Source of the DNA: CAZPQK01 sp964588695
Lineage (GTDB): Bacteria; Krumholzibacteriota; Krumholzibacteriia; WVZY01; JAKEHA01
Length of the DNA stretch: 64,000 nucleotides
Direction of reading: 5' to 3'
Assembly (NCBI GenBank): GCA_964588695.1
Contig: CAZPQK010000008.1
Span: 94,131 to 158,130, forward strand
A model generated the notes under the pieces. That model did no database searches. It was not told where the DNA came from and saw only the letters and a list, made by a program, of their open reading frames with translations. This document shows positions 50,093 through 59,027 of this stretch, piece by piece. Positions within the stretch are counted from its first letter, which is position 1. Each line of letters starts with the position of its first letter. Position numbers and translations under genes: made by a program.

Positions 50093-51394
50093 CTAGAGGC
50101 GCTGACGCAGCGACTCATAAATGGCGGTCGTCGGATCGTTCTCCACGATCAGCGGAAACTGGCCCTCGCGAATCATGCGTAGCATCAGGTTTGCAATCTC
50201 CAGGTCAAACTGCTCGCCTTTGTACTTTTCAATTTGTTCGACAACCTTGTCGATAGGCATCCCTTTTCGATACGGTCGGTCGGATGTCATCGCGTCGAAG
50301 GCGTCCACAACCAAAATGATACGTGCGCCGACCGGAATTTCGTCGCCGCGCAGACCGTCGGGATAACCGCGCCCGTTGGGTTGTTCGTGATGATAACGCA
50401 CCAACTGCGCGGCTTCCTTCAAGAACTTGAGGTTTTCCACAATATCCGCGCCGATGGTGGGATGCTGCTTCAGCGTCATGAAGTCTTCGTCGCTTAGCTT
50501 GCCGGTTTTCATGAGCACTTCGTGCTGGATCGCAATCTTTCCGATGTCATGAAGCAGAGCGCCGTACTCCAGAATCTCCATATCCTTGCCCGAAAGCCCC
50601 ATTGCGGTCCCAATGCGCATGGCGTAGCGCGACACCCGATAGGAGTGACCGTGCGTGAACGGATCGTTTGCGTCGATCGCGGACGTCAACGCCGACACCG
50701 TGTTGATGTGGGCCTCTTTCATTTCCACGTACAGCTTAAAACTGTAGCGCGCCAAAAAAAGAGGAATCACAAACAACGTTAGCGACCACATTCCGTACGC
50801 GTTGTAGACCAGCGCGATAATCGCAGCGATTGGAAGAAAGGCGAACACATGGGTGATAGTCCACAGGTAGTTCTGGCGCCACACACGCAGCGGACTTTGC
50901 TCGGTGCTCAGTCCGATAACCAGACTGATCGACGCGGTATTGATGGCAAAGTAAGTGACCGCCGCAAATGTCAGCGGCAGCAAGAACCGGGGTGTCTGCG
51001 GCGATGTCCACGCCTCCGGAAACGCGTGGTAAACCGCACCCGCGGCGGCGATGGTAACCACCAAAAGCGGGATGTTGAAGAATACCTTGGTCACCGACCG
51101 GCGCTGAATCGCCCCTTCCGAGACCAGGCACGAAATGGCTTCAACCAACGCCATCACCGGAGTGCCAAGGAGCGCAATTCCGGCAAGGTCTATCGGACTG
51201 GACGCATAGATCGACGCGCCGCCACGCGGCAGATTGATCTGCGCGGTGTCGGCGACAACAATGATCGCCACGAACAGCAGAATCTCGCGGAACCGATGCC
51301 AAGGGAACTCGCTGGACAGCAACAGATAGGCCAACAGCGAAAAGCCGATGACAACGAACAAGGTATAGAACGCTTTAAATTGCGGAGAGGACAA
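50093..51394 (-). CDS. Membrane HD-GYP phosphodiesterase
   Basis: A 433-residue protein with about eight membrane helices (10-220, MASE-like but not a named class to me) and a C-terminal HD-GYP domain (about 228-425). The metal/catalytic residues are present: H250 in FTHGHSYRVS, HD at 282-283 (LLHDIGKI), H311, HHE at 335-337, and GYP at 343-345. The full GYP signature predicts cyclic-di-GMP hydrolysis to pGpG or GMP. Start is TTG 51394, 16 bases after the preceding gene, with a poor ribosome-binding site; internal starts are possible. Coupled to an unrecognised 244-residue protein that may tune it. Confidence 0.88.
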   Translation of the reverse strand: MSSPQFKAFYTLFVVIGFSLLAYLLLSSEFPWHRFREILLFVAIIVVADTAQINLPRGGASIYASSPIDLAGIALLGTPVMALVEAISCLVSEGAIQRRSVTKVFFNIPLLVVTIAAAGAVYHAFPEAWTSPQTPRFLLPLTFAAVTYFAINTASISLVIGLSTEQSPLRVWRQNYLWTITHVFAFLPIAAIIALVYNAYGMWSLTLFVIPLFLARYSFKLYVEMKEAHINTVSALTSAIDANDPFTHGHSYRVSRYAMRIGTAMGLSGKDMEILEYGALLHDIGKIAIQHEVLMKTGKLSDEDFMTLKQHPTIGADIVENLKFLKEAAQLVRYHHEQPNGRGYPDGLRGDEIPVGARIILVVDAFDAMTSDRPYRKGMPIDKVVEQIEKYKGEQFDLEIANLMLRMIREGQFPLIVENDPTTAIYESLRQRL

Positions 51395-51410
51395 CGGTCC
51401 GCCCAGGGGG

Positions 51411-52145
51411 TTACCGGATCTTGTATTCGATGGAGCGGTTGAGGCTGAGTTTGCCCAACACCCGATTTACGGCGTCGAGCGTGGCAAACACCACGGTTTG
51501 GTTCTCGTCGCCCGCCACGATACTACACCCGGCGAGCGCTCGCGTCTCGCGATTTTCCACCAAATCGACGCGAACAATCATGGCTTCCCGATCGCCAAGC
51601 GCAACTCTTTGTATCTTACCCAAACAGAGCCGAATGTTGGACTCCAGCGCTTCGTCAATCGCCCGCAGCGTCGCTTCGGCGACAACGTCGGCAGCCGACC
51701 CATGGGGATTGTCGCTTTCACAAGAACCAAAGAAGTGATCCTGATCGCGCGAAAGTTCCACTTCGGCGCGGCGACCGCTGCCCGAAATCAACAGGTTCAC
51801 GCTGTGAAACGCGAAGCGACGAGCATGCTCTTCAACCGGAAACTCTTCCAGCGCATCAGGTTCGGAGGCGCCCAAGGATTCGTCGGGCGTATTGGAGGAT
51901 TCTTGGTCGAACATTACGACACCAATTTTCTTGTAGTCTACGTCCAGGCCCATTTCGGCCTTCAGCATCGATTCGACGTCGCGAGCCACCAGCTTGGGCG
52001 GTTTCCCGGAGGTGGCGACAACGTGGATTTCGGCAATCTGACCGCCGTTATTTAACGCAATTCGGCACGACGAGATCCCCTGGATGCGCGCGATCAGCGA
52101 CTCGGCGCGGCGCGCCTCGCTGGGAGTAAGCTCTTGTGAAGACAT
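51411..52145 (-). CDS. Unrecognised cytosolic protein upstream of HD-GYP
   Basis: A 244-residue soluble protein I cannot assign. Its first part (about 10-75: ARRAESLIARIQGISSCRIA ... EIHVVATSGKPPKLVARDVE) is an alpha/beta domain with a conserved-looking GKPPKLVARDVESML turn. An acidic linker (about 80-105) follows, then a second domain with HSVNLLISGSGRRAEVEL, DVVAEATLRAIDEALE and VVFATLDAVNRVLGKL, whose strand-helix pattern recalls the C-terminal domain of 2-isopropylmalate synthase. Two similar folds in one chain are possible. Adjacent to HD-GYP (16-base gap), so perhaps a partner of it. No membrane segment or signal. Confidence 0.7.
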   Translation of the reverse strand: MSSQELTPSEARRAESLIARIQGISSCRIALNNGGQIAEIHVVATSGKPPKLVARDVESMLKAEMGLDVDYKKIGVVMFDQESSNTPDESLGASEPDALEEFPVEEHARRFAFHSVNLLISGSGRRAEVELSRDQDHFFGSCESDNPHGSAADVVAEATLRAIDEALESNIRLCLGKIQRVALGDREAMIVRVDLVENRETRALAGCSIVAGDENQTVVFATLDAVNRVLGKLSLNRSIEYKIR

Positions 52146-52226
52146 AGATTACACGCTCTTCGAGCATTCGTCCGGCGGCAACCGGGGGGTCGCCATTAGG
52201 GTTAACTGCAAGAAGCTTTCCAGTGA

Positions 52227-53135
52227 CTAGCGGATCATACTCTCCAGTTCCAGACGACGTTGCTCGATCTTGTCGCCTGGAAGCTGGCAAATCCCATCCA
52301 CGGAAAAGGCTTCAACGGAAAAGCTGGCAAGCGTGGTTCCGGCCGACAGCGCGCCCAGCATAGAACCCCGGTCACGATCGGGAAACCCGGTCATGTACCC
52401 TAGGAATCCGCCGGCAAATGTGTCGCCCGCTCCGGTGGGGTCTACCACGTTGCGCAACAGCACCGCCGGCACGAACAAAGTGAAACCCTCGCCAAACAAG
52501 AGCGCACCGTATTCGCCACGCTTGACCACCGCGTACTTCGGTCCCAGTTCCAGTATCTTTTCCGCCGCCCCAATAATGGAGTCCTCTTCGGTAAACTGGA
52601 CCGCTTCTTCGTCGTTAATAAACACCATGTCGACCCGCTTGAACACCTCGCGCAACTCTTCGCGCGCGATGTCAATCCACAGGTTCATGGTATCCATAGC
52701 CACAAACTCGGCGGCGGTCGCTTGCTCTAACACCCGCAGTTGTAACGCCGGCGCGATGTTGGCCAAAAACACATACCGCGAGTTGCGGTACGATTCGGGA
52801 AGCACCGGGTCGAAGTGCTCAAACACATTGAGTTCGGTAACAAGGGTGTCGCGCTCTTTGAAGTTTTCGTGATAGCGGCCGCTCCAATGAAACGTTTGAC
52901 CAGGAACGCGCTCGATGCCGGCAACATCGATTCCATGCGAGGTAAACTTTTTCATGTGGGTGTCACCAAAATCCTCTCCCACGATACCCACAACCTGAGG
53001 ACGCGCGAAGTAACTGGCGGCGATGGCCGCATAACTGGCCGAACCACCCAGCGCGCGATCAACCTTCCCCATTGGCGTCTGCACCGAATCAAACGCCAGA
53101 GACCCGACGATTAAGAGATCTTCCGAACCTGCCAT
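52227..53135 (-). CDS. PfkB-family carbohydrate/nucleoside kinase
   Basis: A 302-residue ribokinase-fold kinase. Start: DLLIVGSLAFDSVQTPMGKV with GGSASYAAIAASYF (substrate-binding glycines); end signature DPTGAGDTFAGGFLGYM (PfkB motif 2, with the anion hole and catalytic Asp). The short N-terminal part and SxxxDxVxTP start recall kinases acting on sugars or nucleosides; the substrate is not resolved. AGGAGAAC precedes ATG 53135. It lies 10 bases after argS; the gap before the next gene (52146-52226) shows nothing. Confidence 0.9.
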   Translation of the reverse strand: MAGSEDLLIVGSLAFDSVQTPMGKVDRALGGSASYAAIAASYFARPQVVGIVGEDFGDTHMKKFTSHGIDVAGIERVPGQTFHWSGRYHENFKERDTLVTELNVFEHFDPVLPESYRNSRYVFLANIAPALQLRVLEQATAAEFVAMDTMNLWIDIAREELREVFKRVDMVFINDEEAVQFTEEDSIIGAAEKILELGPKYAVVKRGEYGALLFGEGFTLFVPAVLLRNVVDPTGAGDTFAGGFLGYMTGFPDRDRGSMLGALSAGTTLASFSVEAFSVDGICQLPGDKIEQRRLELESMIR

Positions 53136-53145
53136 GTTCTCCTGC

Positions 53146-54792
53146 CTACATGCTTGCGGGGGCGCTCACGCCCGCCAGGGTTAGCGTGTTTCTCAACACT
53201 TGCATTGTGGCTTCGGCCAAAAGCAACCGCGCCGACGATAGCGCCGCGTCGTCGGAGACGATTCGACACTCGTGGTAAAAAGAATGAAAAGCGTTAGCCA
53301 GATCCTGCGCGTAGTTGGTAAGCCGGTGCGGTTCGCGCGCCTTTACCGCGCCATCGATGACGCCATCAAAGTAGTATAACTGAAGCATCAACGCCCGTTC
53401 TTCGGGAGCAACCAACCGGGTCAAATCCACTGTGTCCCAGTCCCACGTGCATCCTTTTTCGCGCGCGAATCTTGCCACGCTGGAAATTCGCGCGTGCGCG
53501 TACTGCACATAGTACACCGGGTTTTCGTCGCTTTGCGTCCGGGCCAGCGTAAGGTCGAAGTCTAACGGAGTGTTCGCCCGACGCATTAGAAAGAAATACT
53601 TGGCCACGTCGGTGCCAACGTCATCCATCAGCTCACGCATCGTGATAAACTCTCCCAACCGCTTACTCATGCTGACCGGCGTTCCCGATTCCAGCAGCCG
53701 CACCCACCCCACCAGAACGGCCTCGAACCAGTCGGCCGGTTCGCCAAACGCCTGCATCGCGGCCTGCATTCGCGGAACGTGCCCGTGGTGGTCGGGCCCC
53801 AGCAACGTGATCGCGCGGCGGAACCCGCGGTTCGCCTTGTCGCGATGATACGCGATATCGCCCAGGAAATACGTTGCTACCCCATCGCTCTTACGTAGAA
53901 CTCGATCTTTGTCGTCGCCGAACCGAGTCGTGCGAAAGAACAATGCGCCGTCTTCTTCGTAAGTAAACCCGCCGCTCTTGAGTTCCGCCTCGGCAGCATT
54001 GACCGCATCGGGATACAGCGTCGATTCTTGAAAAAACGAATCAAAGTGTGCGCCGAAAGCTTCCAGGTCGCCGCGAATCTGACCAAGCAGTTGCTGCGCG
54101 GCGTAGTCGCCGGCGGCGCGGCCCGCGTCAGGATCGGAAATCCATCGATGGGCCAGGTTGTCGGGCGTCTCCGCGGCGATATCAGCCAAATACTCGCCGG
54201 GATAGTCTCCTAACTCTTCGCCGGAGTCCAGTTCGCCAGCGCGTTCGCGAAGCCGATAACGCAGGCTGTCGCCAAGTTTGCGGACCTGGTTCCCGGCGTC
54301 GTTAACGTAGTACTCGCCCTCGGCGTCAAATCCCGCGAACTTAAGCAGGTTCACCAACACCGAACCCACCGCCGCCGCCCGCGCCGAAACAATTACCAGC
54401 GGGCCCGTCGGGTTGGCGGAGACGTATTCGACTTGAACTTTTTGGCCCCGTCCCAACGTCGTTCGCCCAAAATTGTCACCCTGATCGTGAACCGAACGCA
54501 GGGTTTCAAACAACAGCGAGTCGGCCAGTCGGAAGTTAATAAACCCCGGCTTGAGCACATCCACCGAGGCGATATGATCGGGGTTAACCTCCAACGCTTC
54601 CGCTAGCGACTCGGCTATCTGCACTGGGTTTCGCCGCAGTGCCTTTGCCAGACTCATCGCGAGCGGCGTACTTACGTCGCCGTGTTTGGGGTCACGCGGG
54701 CGCTCTAGCACCAGGGGCGCGGCGTCCAGCGGAATGTCGCACCGGCGCATGGCCTCTTCCAGCGCAATTCTTAGCTGATGCTGAGCACTCAT
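53146..54792 (-). CDS. argS: Arginyl-tRNA synthetase with atypical HIGH region
   Basis: A 548-residue class I synthetase that charges tRNA-Arg. N-terminal add-1 domain: DPKHGDVSTPLAMSLAKALR. The active-site entry VEYVSANPTGPL is normal, but the next residues are VIVSARAAAVG where HIGH or HVGH (PLHIGHGRG) is expected, so both HIGH histidines are missing. YVNDAGNQVRKLGDSLRYRL, LGPDHHGHVPRMQAAM, VSMSKRLGEFITMRELMDDV (KMSKS-like, MSKR) and the C-terminal anticodon domain with YYVQYAHARISSVARFA are present. Start ATG 54792 overlaps rsfS by four bases (ATGA). No sign of frameshift, so the variant is probably functional. Confidence 0.93.
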   Translation of the reverse strand: MSAQHQLRIALEEAMRRCDIPLDAAPLVLERPRDPKHGDVSTPLAMSLAKALRRNPVQIAESLAEALEVNPDHIASVDVLKPGFINFRLADSLLFETLRSVHDQGDNFGRTTLGRGQKVQVEYVSANPTGPLVIVSARAAAVGSVLVNLLKFAGFDAEGEYYVNDAGNQVRKLGDSLRYRLRERAGELDSGEELGDYPGEYLADIAAETPDNLAHRWISDPDAGRAAGDYAAQQLLGQIRGDLEAFGAHFDSFFQESTLYPDAVNAAEAELKSGGFTYEEDGALFFRTTRFGDDKDRVLRKSDGVATYFLGDIAYHRDKANRGFRRAITLLGPDHHGHVPRMQAAMQAFGEPADWFEAVLVGWVRLLESGTPVSMSKRLGEFITMRELMDDVGTDVAKYFFLMRRANTPLDFDLTLARTQSDENPVYYVQYAHARISSVARFAREKGCTWDWDTVDLTRLVAPEERALMLQLYYFDGVIDGAVKAREPHRLTNYAQDLANAFHSFYHECRIVSDDAALSSARLLLAEATMQVLRNTLTLAGVSAPASM

Positions 54793-55157
54793 GCGTCGCT
54801 TCCGTCGTCACTTATCACTTCGATGGCTGCGTCGCCCCACAACCGCTCCAATTGATAATAACGACGCGCTTCGGGCTGAAAAATGTGAACTACAATTTCG
54901 ACGGTGTCGACCAGTATCCAACGCGCGGAGTCGTACCCTTCCACCTGATAAATCTCCAACCCGCTTTTCTTGCAACCGTCGACGACCGCATCGGCGATAG
55001 CCTTTACCTGTACGTCCGAAGTTCCGGTACAGATCACAAAAAAATCCGTCACGGGTGTAACCTTGCGCAGGTCCAGCAACGTGACGTCCTCGGCCTTCTT
55101 GGACAACGCAAACTTTGCGACTTTCTTGGCCGTGGCTTTAGTGATTTTCTTGGTCAA
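54789..55157 (-). CDS. rsfS: Ribosomal silencing factor RsfS
   Basis: A 122-residue RsfS/DUF143 protein that binds uL14 and blocks subunit joining during starvation. Motifs: AEDVTLLDLRKVTPVTDFFV, ICTGTSDVQVKAIADAVVD, GYDSARWILVDTVEIVVHIF and REYY-like ARRYYQLERLWGD. Start is TTG 55157, supported by GGGAGGA four bases upstream; no ATG is available. Overlaps tatC by 20 bases and argS by four. The pairing of translation genes (rsfS-argS) with tatC is specific to this locus as far as I can see. Confidence 0.95.
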   Translation of the reverse strand: MTKKITKATAKKVAKFALSKKAEDVTLLDLRKVTPVTDFFVICTGTSDVQVKAIADAVVDGCKKSGLEIYQVEGYDSARWILVDTVEIVVHIFQPEARRYYQLERLWGDAAIEVISDDGSDA

Positions 55158-55932
55158 ACGTCCTCCCGGAATTCATTTCGTCCTTGGCATCGCGCGCCTT
55201 ACGGCGCACCACTACCATCGCCATTAAAACGCTCAAAATATACAGCAACAGGATAGGCAGGGCCATAAGTACCTGCGACGCCGGATCTGGCGGCGTGAGA
55301 ATCGCCGCGGCGATAAACACCACCACAACGGCATAACGCCATTGCTTCAAAAGAAAACGCGGAGTCACCAGACCGGCGATCGCGAGCAGCAAAACCACTA
55401 CCGGTAGCTGAAACACCAGACCAAACGTAAGGCACAGGCGCGCCACCATCGTAAAGTACGCGTTTACCGATATCATCGGCGCCAACCGCTCGGTCTGGAA
55501 CCCGAGCAAGAAATCAACAACGATGGGGATCATCACCTGATAACAAAAAATGACCCCGGCGTAGAACAGCGCCGAACTGGACACGATGATCGGCAACATG
55601 CGCTTGCGCTCGTCGCGAAACAACCCGGGCGAGATGTACGCCCATACCCGCGCCAGAATGTACGGAAACGCGACCACGAAACCGAACACTGCGCTAAGAC
55701 GCAACCGGGTCATGAACGCTTCAGAAGGAGCAAAAAAATTCAGCTGCTCCACCGGCAGGCCCGACACCAGAAAGTCTAACAGCCATCCGCTAACAAACCA
55801 GAATCCAGCCGTGCCGATCGCGAAGGCGACAATGGAATGAAGAAGAACACCTCGAAGTTCTTCGAGGTGTTCCAGGAATGACATCTCCCGCAGGATCTCT
55901 TTTTTCTTTACCGATTCGTGGAGCGGCTCCAC
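55138..55932 (-). CDS. tatC: Sec-independent translocase TatC
   Basis: A 264-residue six-helix protein. MSFLEHLEELRGVLLHSIVA carries the conserved HLxELR motif that binds twin-arginine signals. FAPSEAFMTRLRLSAVFGFV, FPYILARVWAYISPGLFRDE (with the PGL/ERR region) and ITPP-like ILTPPDPASQVLMALPI are also typical. TatC is the receptor for folded proteins exported by the Tat system. Start GTG 55932 has no clear ribosome-binding site; ATG of MSFLEH is an alternative 17 codons later. No tatA/B is visible in the window. Confidence 0.95.
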   Translation of the reverse strand: MEPLHESVKKKEILREMSFLEHLEELRGVLLHSIVAFAIGTAGFWFVSGWLLDFLVSGLPVEQLNFFAPSEAFMTRLRLSAVFGFVVAFPYILARVWAYISPGLFRDERKRMLPIIVSSSALFYAGVIFCYQVMIPIVVDFLLGFQTERLAPMISVNAYFTMVARLCLTFGLVFQLPVVVLLLAIAGLVTPRFLLKQWRYAVVVVFIAAAILTPPDPASQVLMALPILLLYILSVLMAMVVVRRKARDAKDEMNSGRTFDQENH

Positions 55933-55944
55933 GGGGCAACCGCC

Positions 55945-56742
55945 TTAGATGAGTTCGCGCTCAACTTCGAAGAAAATATCGCCTTCGATAACTTCGCCAC
56001 CCGGCGGAGTAACTTCCATTTTCATTTCAACCTTGGTCTTTAGCTTCACGATGACCGAGTTCTTAGCGTCAAACAACATCTCGCTTTTGACTTCGCCCGA
56101 ACCGTTCAGGTCGCCGCCGGTTTGGGGATCGACGCCAGTCATCATGTTCTTGCCGGTGCTAACAATTTTTGCGCACTCCCGGCCTTTTTCCTTGGTCATC
56201 TCTTCGAACTTAAAGTGCCCTTCGATGGTCTGCGTCAGGTCGTCGGAGATTTTTTCTTCGTCGTTGCGATCCCATTCGTCGCCCTTCGACTTCTCCGTGT
56301 TGGGAAGGTACGTATAGTTGAGCAGCGTTTCGATACGATCTTTGATCGTGTCCCAACCTTCGATGTGCTCCATCGGCTCAAGATCTTCGACTTTGCCATG
56401 ACCGTCGATCCGAAACGTAACCGACTTACCGGCGAGGCCCTGAATGACCTCGTTCTCTTGTAGTTTACCGAACTGCTCGCGCGACGCGGAAACCTTGTCG
56501 AATGTGGCTTCCATCATGATGCCATCATCGCTTTTTGACACCACCTTCTCGGTCACTTCCGCTTCGGCAAAGTCCATAAAGGCGAAGCCCTGGAACACAG
56601 CCTCCTGGCTGAACTTGACCTTCCACTTAAACTCCGAACCTTCCGCAGGGTTGTAACCCAGCATGGCCGAATCGCCAGCCACCACCGGCATCGCCAGCGC
56701 CATACTGAGAATACCTATAAGCGTAAATAGTTGTTTTTTCAT
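55945..56742 (-). CDS. Exported protein of unknown function (DUF6263-like pattern)
   Basis: A 265-residue exported protein (MKKQLFTLIGILSMALAMPV, cut near VAG). The mature part is beta-rich and charged: EGSEFKWKVKFSQEAVFQGF, VTFRIDGHGKVEDLEPMEHI, YLPNTEKSKGDEWDRNDEEK and a final VIVKLKTKVEMKMEVTPPGG. The pattern of paired strands with a G(K/H)xxDxE turn recalls DUF6263-type periplasmic proteins, but I am not certain. A strong AAGGAG precedes the ATG. It lies 12 bases before tatC, so it may be co-transcribed with the translocase, though its own signal looks Sec-type. Confidence 0.7.
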   Translation of the reverse strand: MKKQLFTLIGILSMALAMPVVAGDSAMLGYNPAEGSEFKWKVKFSQEAVFQGFAFMDFAEAEVTEKVVSKSDDGIMMEATFDKVSASREQFGKLQENEVIQGLAGKSVTFRIDGHGKVEDLEPMEHIEGWDTIKDRIETLLNYTYLPNTEKSKGDEWDRNDEEKISDDLTQTIEGHFKFEEMTKEKGRECAKIVSTGKNMMTGVDPQTGGDLNGSGEVKSEMLFDAKNSVIVKLKTKVEMKMEVTPPGGEVIEGDIFFEVERELI

Positions 56743-56827
56743 TAGTTCTCCTTAGAGCGTCCGAATCGGGGAGTTCGGGGTGAGCCGCCAAGCGTCTATG
56801 ACTTCTACACCGTACGCGCGTTTATAT

Positions 56828-57295
56828 TCATTTGTTTCGATCTTGAGAGTCGAGCAAACCCTTTAATTCGTTCATAAACTGGTTGATGTCTTTAAACTGC
56901 CGGTACACCGACGCGAACCGCACGTAAGCCACCTCGTCCAACGCCTGCAACCGTTCGATAACCTCATTTCCCAAAACGGAAGTCTTTACTTCGTTCTTGA
57001 ATCTACCGAACGTCACGCTTTCGACTTCGTCCAACAGGGTTTCGATCTGAGCCCGAGAAACGGGACGTTTTTCGCAAGCCTTAAGCAGGCCAGTAAGGAG
57101 CTTTTCGCGATTGTACTGTTCGCGCTGCCCATCTTTCTTAACCACCATAAGCGGGGCGCGTTCGATGTACTCATAGGTGGTAAAACGCTTGCCGCAATCC
57201 AGGCACTCGCGTCGCCGCCGAATCGCCTCGCCTTCTTTGGTCGTCCGCGAATCGACAACTTTGTCCTCGGCATATCCGCACTCGGGACATTTCAT
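56828..57295 (-). CDS. nrdR: Transcriptional repressor NrdR
   Basis: A 155-residue repressor of ribonucleotide-reductase genes. Zinc ribbon CPxC...CxxC: MKCPECGYAEDKVVDSRTTK and RECLDCGKRFTTYEYIE. The ATP-cone domain follows (about 45-140: VVKKDGQREQYNREKLLTGL ... FVREVAYVRFASVYRQFKD-type end). It senses dATP/ATP to block nrd promoters. The gene follows glyA by six bases. The order LMW-PTP, rpiB, glyA, nrdR is common across bacteria. No nrd gene or NrdR box noticed in the window. Confidence 0.96.
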   Translation of the reverse strand: MKCPECGYAEDKVVDSRTTKEGEAIRRRRECLDCGKRFTTYEYIERAPLMVVKKDGQREQYNREKLLTGLLKACEKRPVSRAQIETLLDEVESVTFGRFKNEVKTSVLGNEVIERLQALDEVAYVRFASVYRQFKDINQFMNELKGLLDSQDRNK

Positions 57296-57301
57296 CCGCG
57301 A

Positions 57302-58567
57302 CTACGCATGAGTTCCGGTTTGCCCATAAAGAGGAAAGGTTTCACCCAGCGCGCGCGTTTGTTCGCGAATACTCGCGTGCAGCGTGGCGTCTTTGTGAGC
57401 GTCAAGCACCTGGGCCATCCAGTCGGCAATCTTAACCATCTCGTCGACGCCCATCCCACGTGTCGTCAGCGCGGGAGTTCCTACTCTCACGCCGCTGGTG
57501 ATAAACGGGCTTCGTTGGTCGAAGGGAACCGTGTTTTTGTTGACGGTAATGCCGGCCGCTTCCAACGCCTTTTCGCCCTTTTTGCCAGAAATACCCTTGT
57601 TGGTCAGATCCAACAGGAAAACGTGCGTATCAGTTCCGCCGGAAACAATATCAAAACCGTTCTCCATCAGACGTCCGGCCAGAGCCTGTGCGTTGGCGAC
57701 AACGTTTCGCGCGTACCCTTTAAAGTCCGCTTGCAATGCCTCTTTAAAGCAAACCGCCTTGGCCGCGATCGCGTGCATGAACGGTCCACCCTGAATACCG
57801 GGGAACACCATCTTGTCTACGGCCTCGGCGTGTTCTTCGCGACACAACACGATCCCGCCGCGGGGTCCACGCAGCGTCTTGTGAGTCGTTGTGGTTACGA
57901 CGTCGGCGTATGGCACCGGCGAAGGGTGAGCGCCACCAGCAACAAGTCCGGCTATGTGTGCCATGTCCACCATCATTCGACATCCCACCTGGTCACAGAT
58001 CTCGCGTATGCGCGCAAAGTCGAGCGTGCGGGCGTAGGCACTGGCGCCGGCAACTATAAGCTTCGGGCGTTCCTGCTGCGCTTGTGCCGCCAGGGCGTCG
58101 TAGTCAAGCGTGTGGGTGGTTGCGTCGACTTCGTAATGAACGACATCAAACTGCATTCCGGAAAAGTTTATTGGATGACCGTGAGTCAAGTGTCCGCCGT
58201 GCGACAGCGACAGTCCCATCATCTTGTCTCCGGGGCTGAGCAACGCATAGTAAGCCGCCATGTTCGCTTGACTGCCCGAGTGGGCCTGAACGTTGGCATG
58301 GTCGGCACCGAACAACTGTTTTGCTCGGTCGCGCGCCAGTTCTTCGGCGACGTCCACAAATTCGCATCCACCGTAGTACCGCTTACCCGGATAACCTTCT
58401 GCGTATTTATTGGTCATGACCGACCCCATCGCTGCCATCACCGCTCGACTGGTGAAGTTTTCTGACGCGATCATCTCCAACGTCGTGTTCTGCCGGTCAA
58501 ACTCGTCGCGCAGCGCTTGCGCGATTTCGGGGTCGACCTGTTCGAGAATGTCGAAGTTAATGTTCAT
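57302..58567 (-). CDS. glyA: Serine hydroxymethyltransferase GlyA
   Basis: A 421-residue PLP enzyme interconverting serine and glycine with tetrahydrofolate. MIASENFTSRAVMAAMGSVM and YAEGYPGKRYYGGCEFVDV near the start; PLP Lys in VTTTTHKTLRGPRGGIVLC; NANxVPFDxR-like VNKNTVPFDQRSPFITSGV and VGTPALTTRGM near the end. Full length. Overlaps rpiB by 11 bases. Supplies one-carbon units that feed purine synthesis, to which purM at the end of the same run belongs. Confidence 0.97.
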   Translation of the reverse strand: MNINFDILEQVDPEIAQALRDEFDRQNTTLEMIASENFTSRAVMAAMGSVMTNKYAEGYPGKRYYGGCEFVDVAEELARDRAKQLFGADHANVQAHSGSQANMAAYYALLSPGDKMMGLSLSHGGHLTHGHPINFSGMQFDVVHYEVDATTHTLDYDALAAQAQQERPKLIVAGASAYARTLDFARIREICDQVGCRMMVDMAHIAGLVAGGAHPSPVPYADVVTTTTHKTLRGPRGGIVLCREEHAEAVDKMVFPGIQGGPFMHAIAAKAVCFKEALQADFKGYARNVVANAQALAGRLMENGFDIVSGGTDTHVFLLDLTNKGISGKKGEKALEAAGITVNKNTVPFDQRSPFITSGVRVGTPALTTRGMGVDEMVKIADWMAQVLDAHKDATLHASIREQTRALGETFPLYGQTGTHA

Positions 58568-59021
58568 GGTTTTTCTCCGGCTCCCGCGACTCGTAGGCCG
58601 TAATCTTGTCTACGCGTCGCGCATGCCGCCCAGCTTCGAACTCGGTCTCGACGAACGCATCGACAATTTCCAGCACGTCTTCGCTGTCGCTTTGCCATCC
58701 AGCCAAAGTCAACACATTGGCGTCGTTGTGTTGACGGGTCAGCCGCGCTGCCTCCGGATTCAACACTAAAGCCGCGCGTACGCCGTGAACTTTGTTGGCT
58801 GCGATGCTCATGCCGATTCCACTACCGCAAATTAACACGCCGCGATCGGCATCGCCGGCGGCCACCATTTCGGCCACGGCAAAAGCATAGTCGGGATAGT
58901 CCACCGACTCGATATCGTAAGGACCGACATCTTTGACCTGGTGCCCGCGCATCTGCAGGTGTTCGATAAGCATCGCCTTAAAGTCGATTCCGTTGTGGTC
59001 TGCGCCGATGGCTATTTTCAT
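58557..59021 (-). CDS. rpiB: Ribose-5-phosphate isomerase B
   Basis: A 154-residue RpiB. MKIAIGADHNGIDFKAMLIE start; catalytic Cys in GVLICGSGIGMSIAANKVHG; phosphate-binding RAALVLNPEAARLTRQHNDA with NVLTLAGW. Isomerises ribulose-5-P and ribose-5-P in the pentose pathway. AGGAA precedes ATG 59021. Six bases after the LMW phosphatase gene. The C-terminal extension (HARRVDKITAYE) is normal. Confidence 0.96.
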   Translation of the reverse strand: MKIAIGADHNGIDFKAMLIEHLQMRGHQVKDVGPYDIESVDYPDYAFAVAEMVAAGDADRGVLICGSGIGMSIAANKVHGVRAALVLNPEAARLTRQHNDANVLTLAGWQSDSEDVLEIVDAFVETEFEAGRHARRVDKITAYESREPEKNHEH

Positions 59022-59027
59022 GGGTTC

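Noticed and set aside
57308..58465. A 385-codon plus-strand frame opposite glyA
   Set aside because: It is the mirror of a textbook glyA gene with no recognisable protein features. Long antisense frames are common in this GC-rich coding style.
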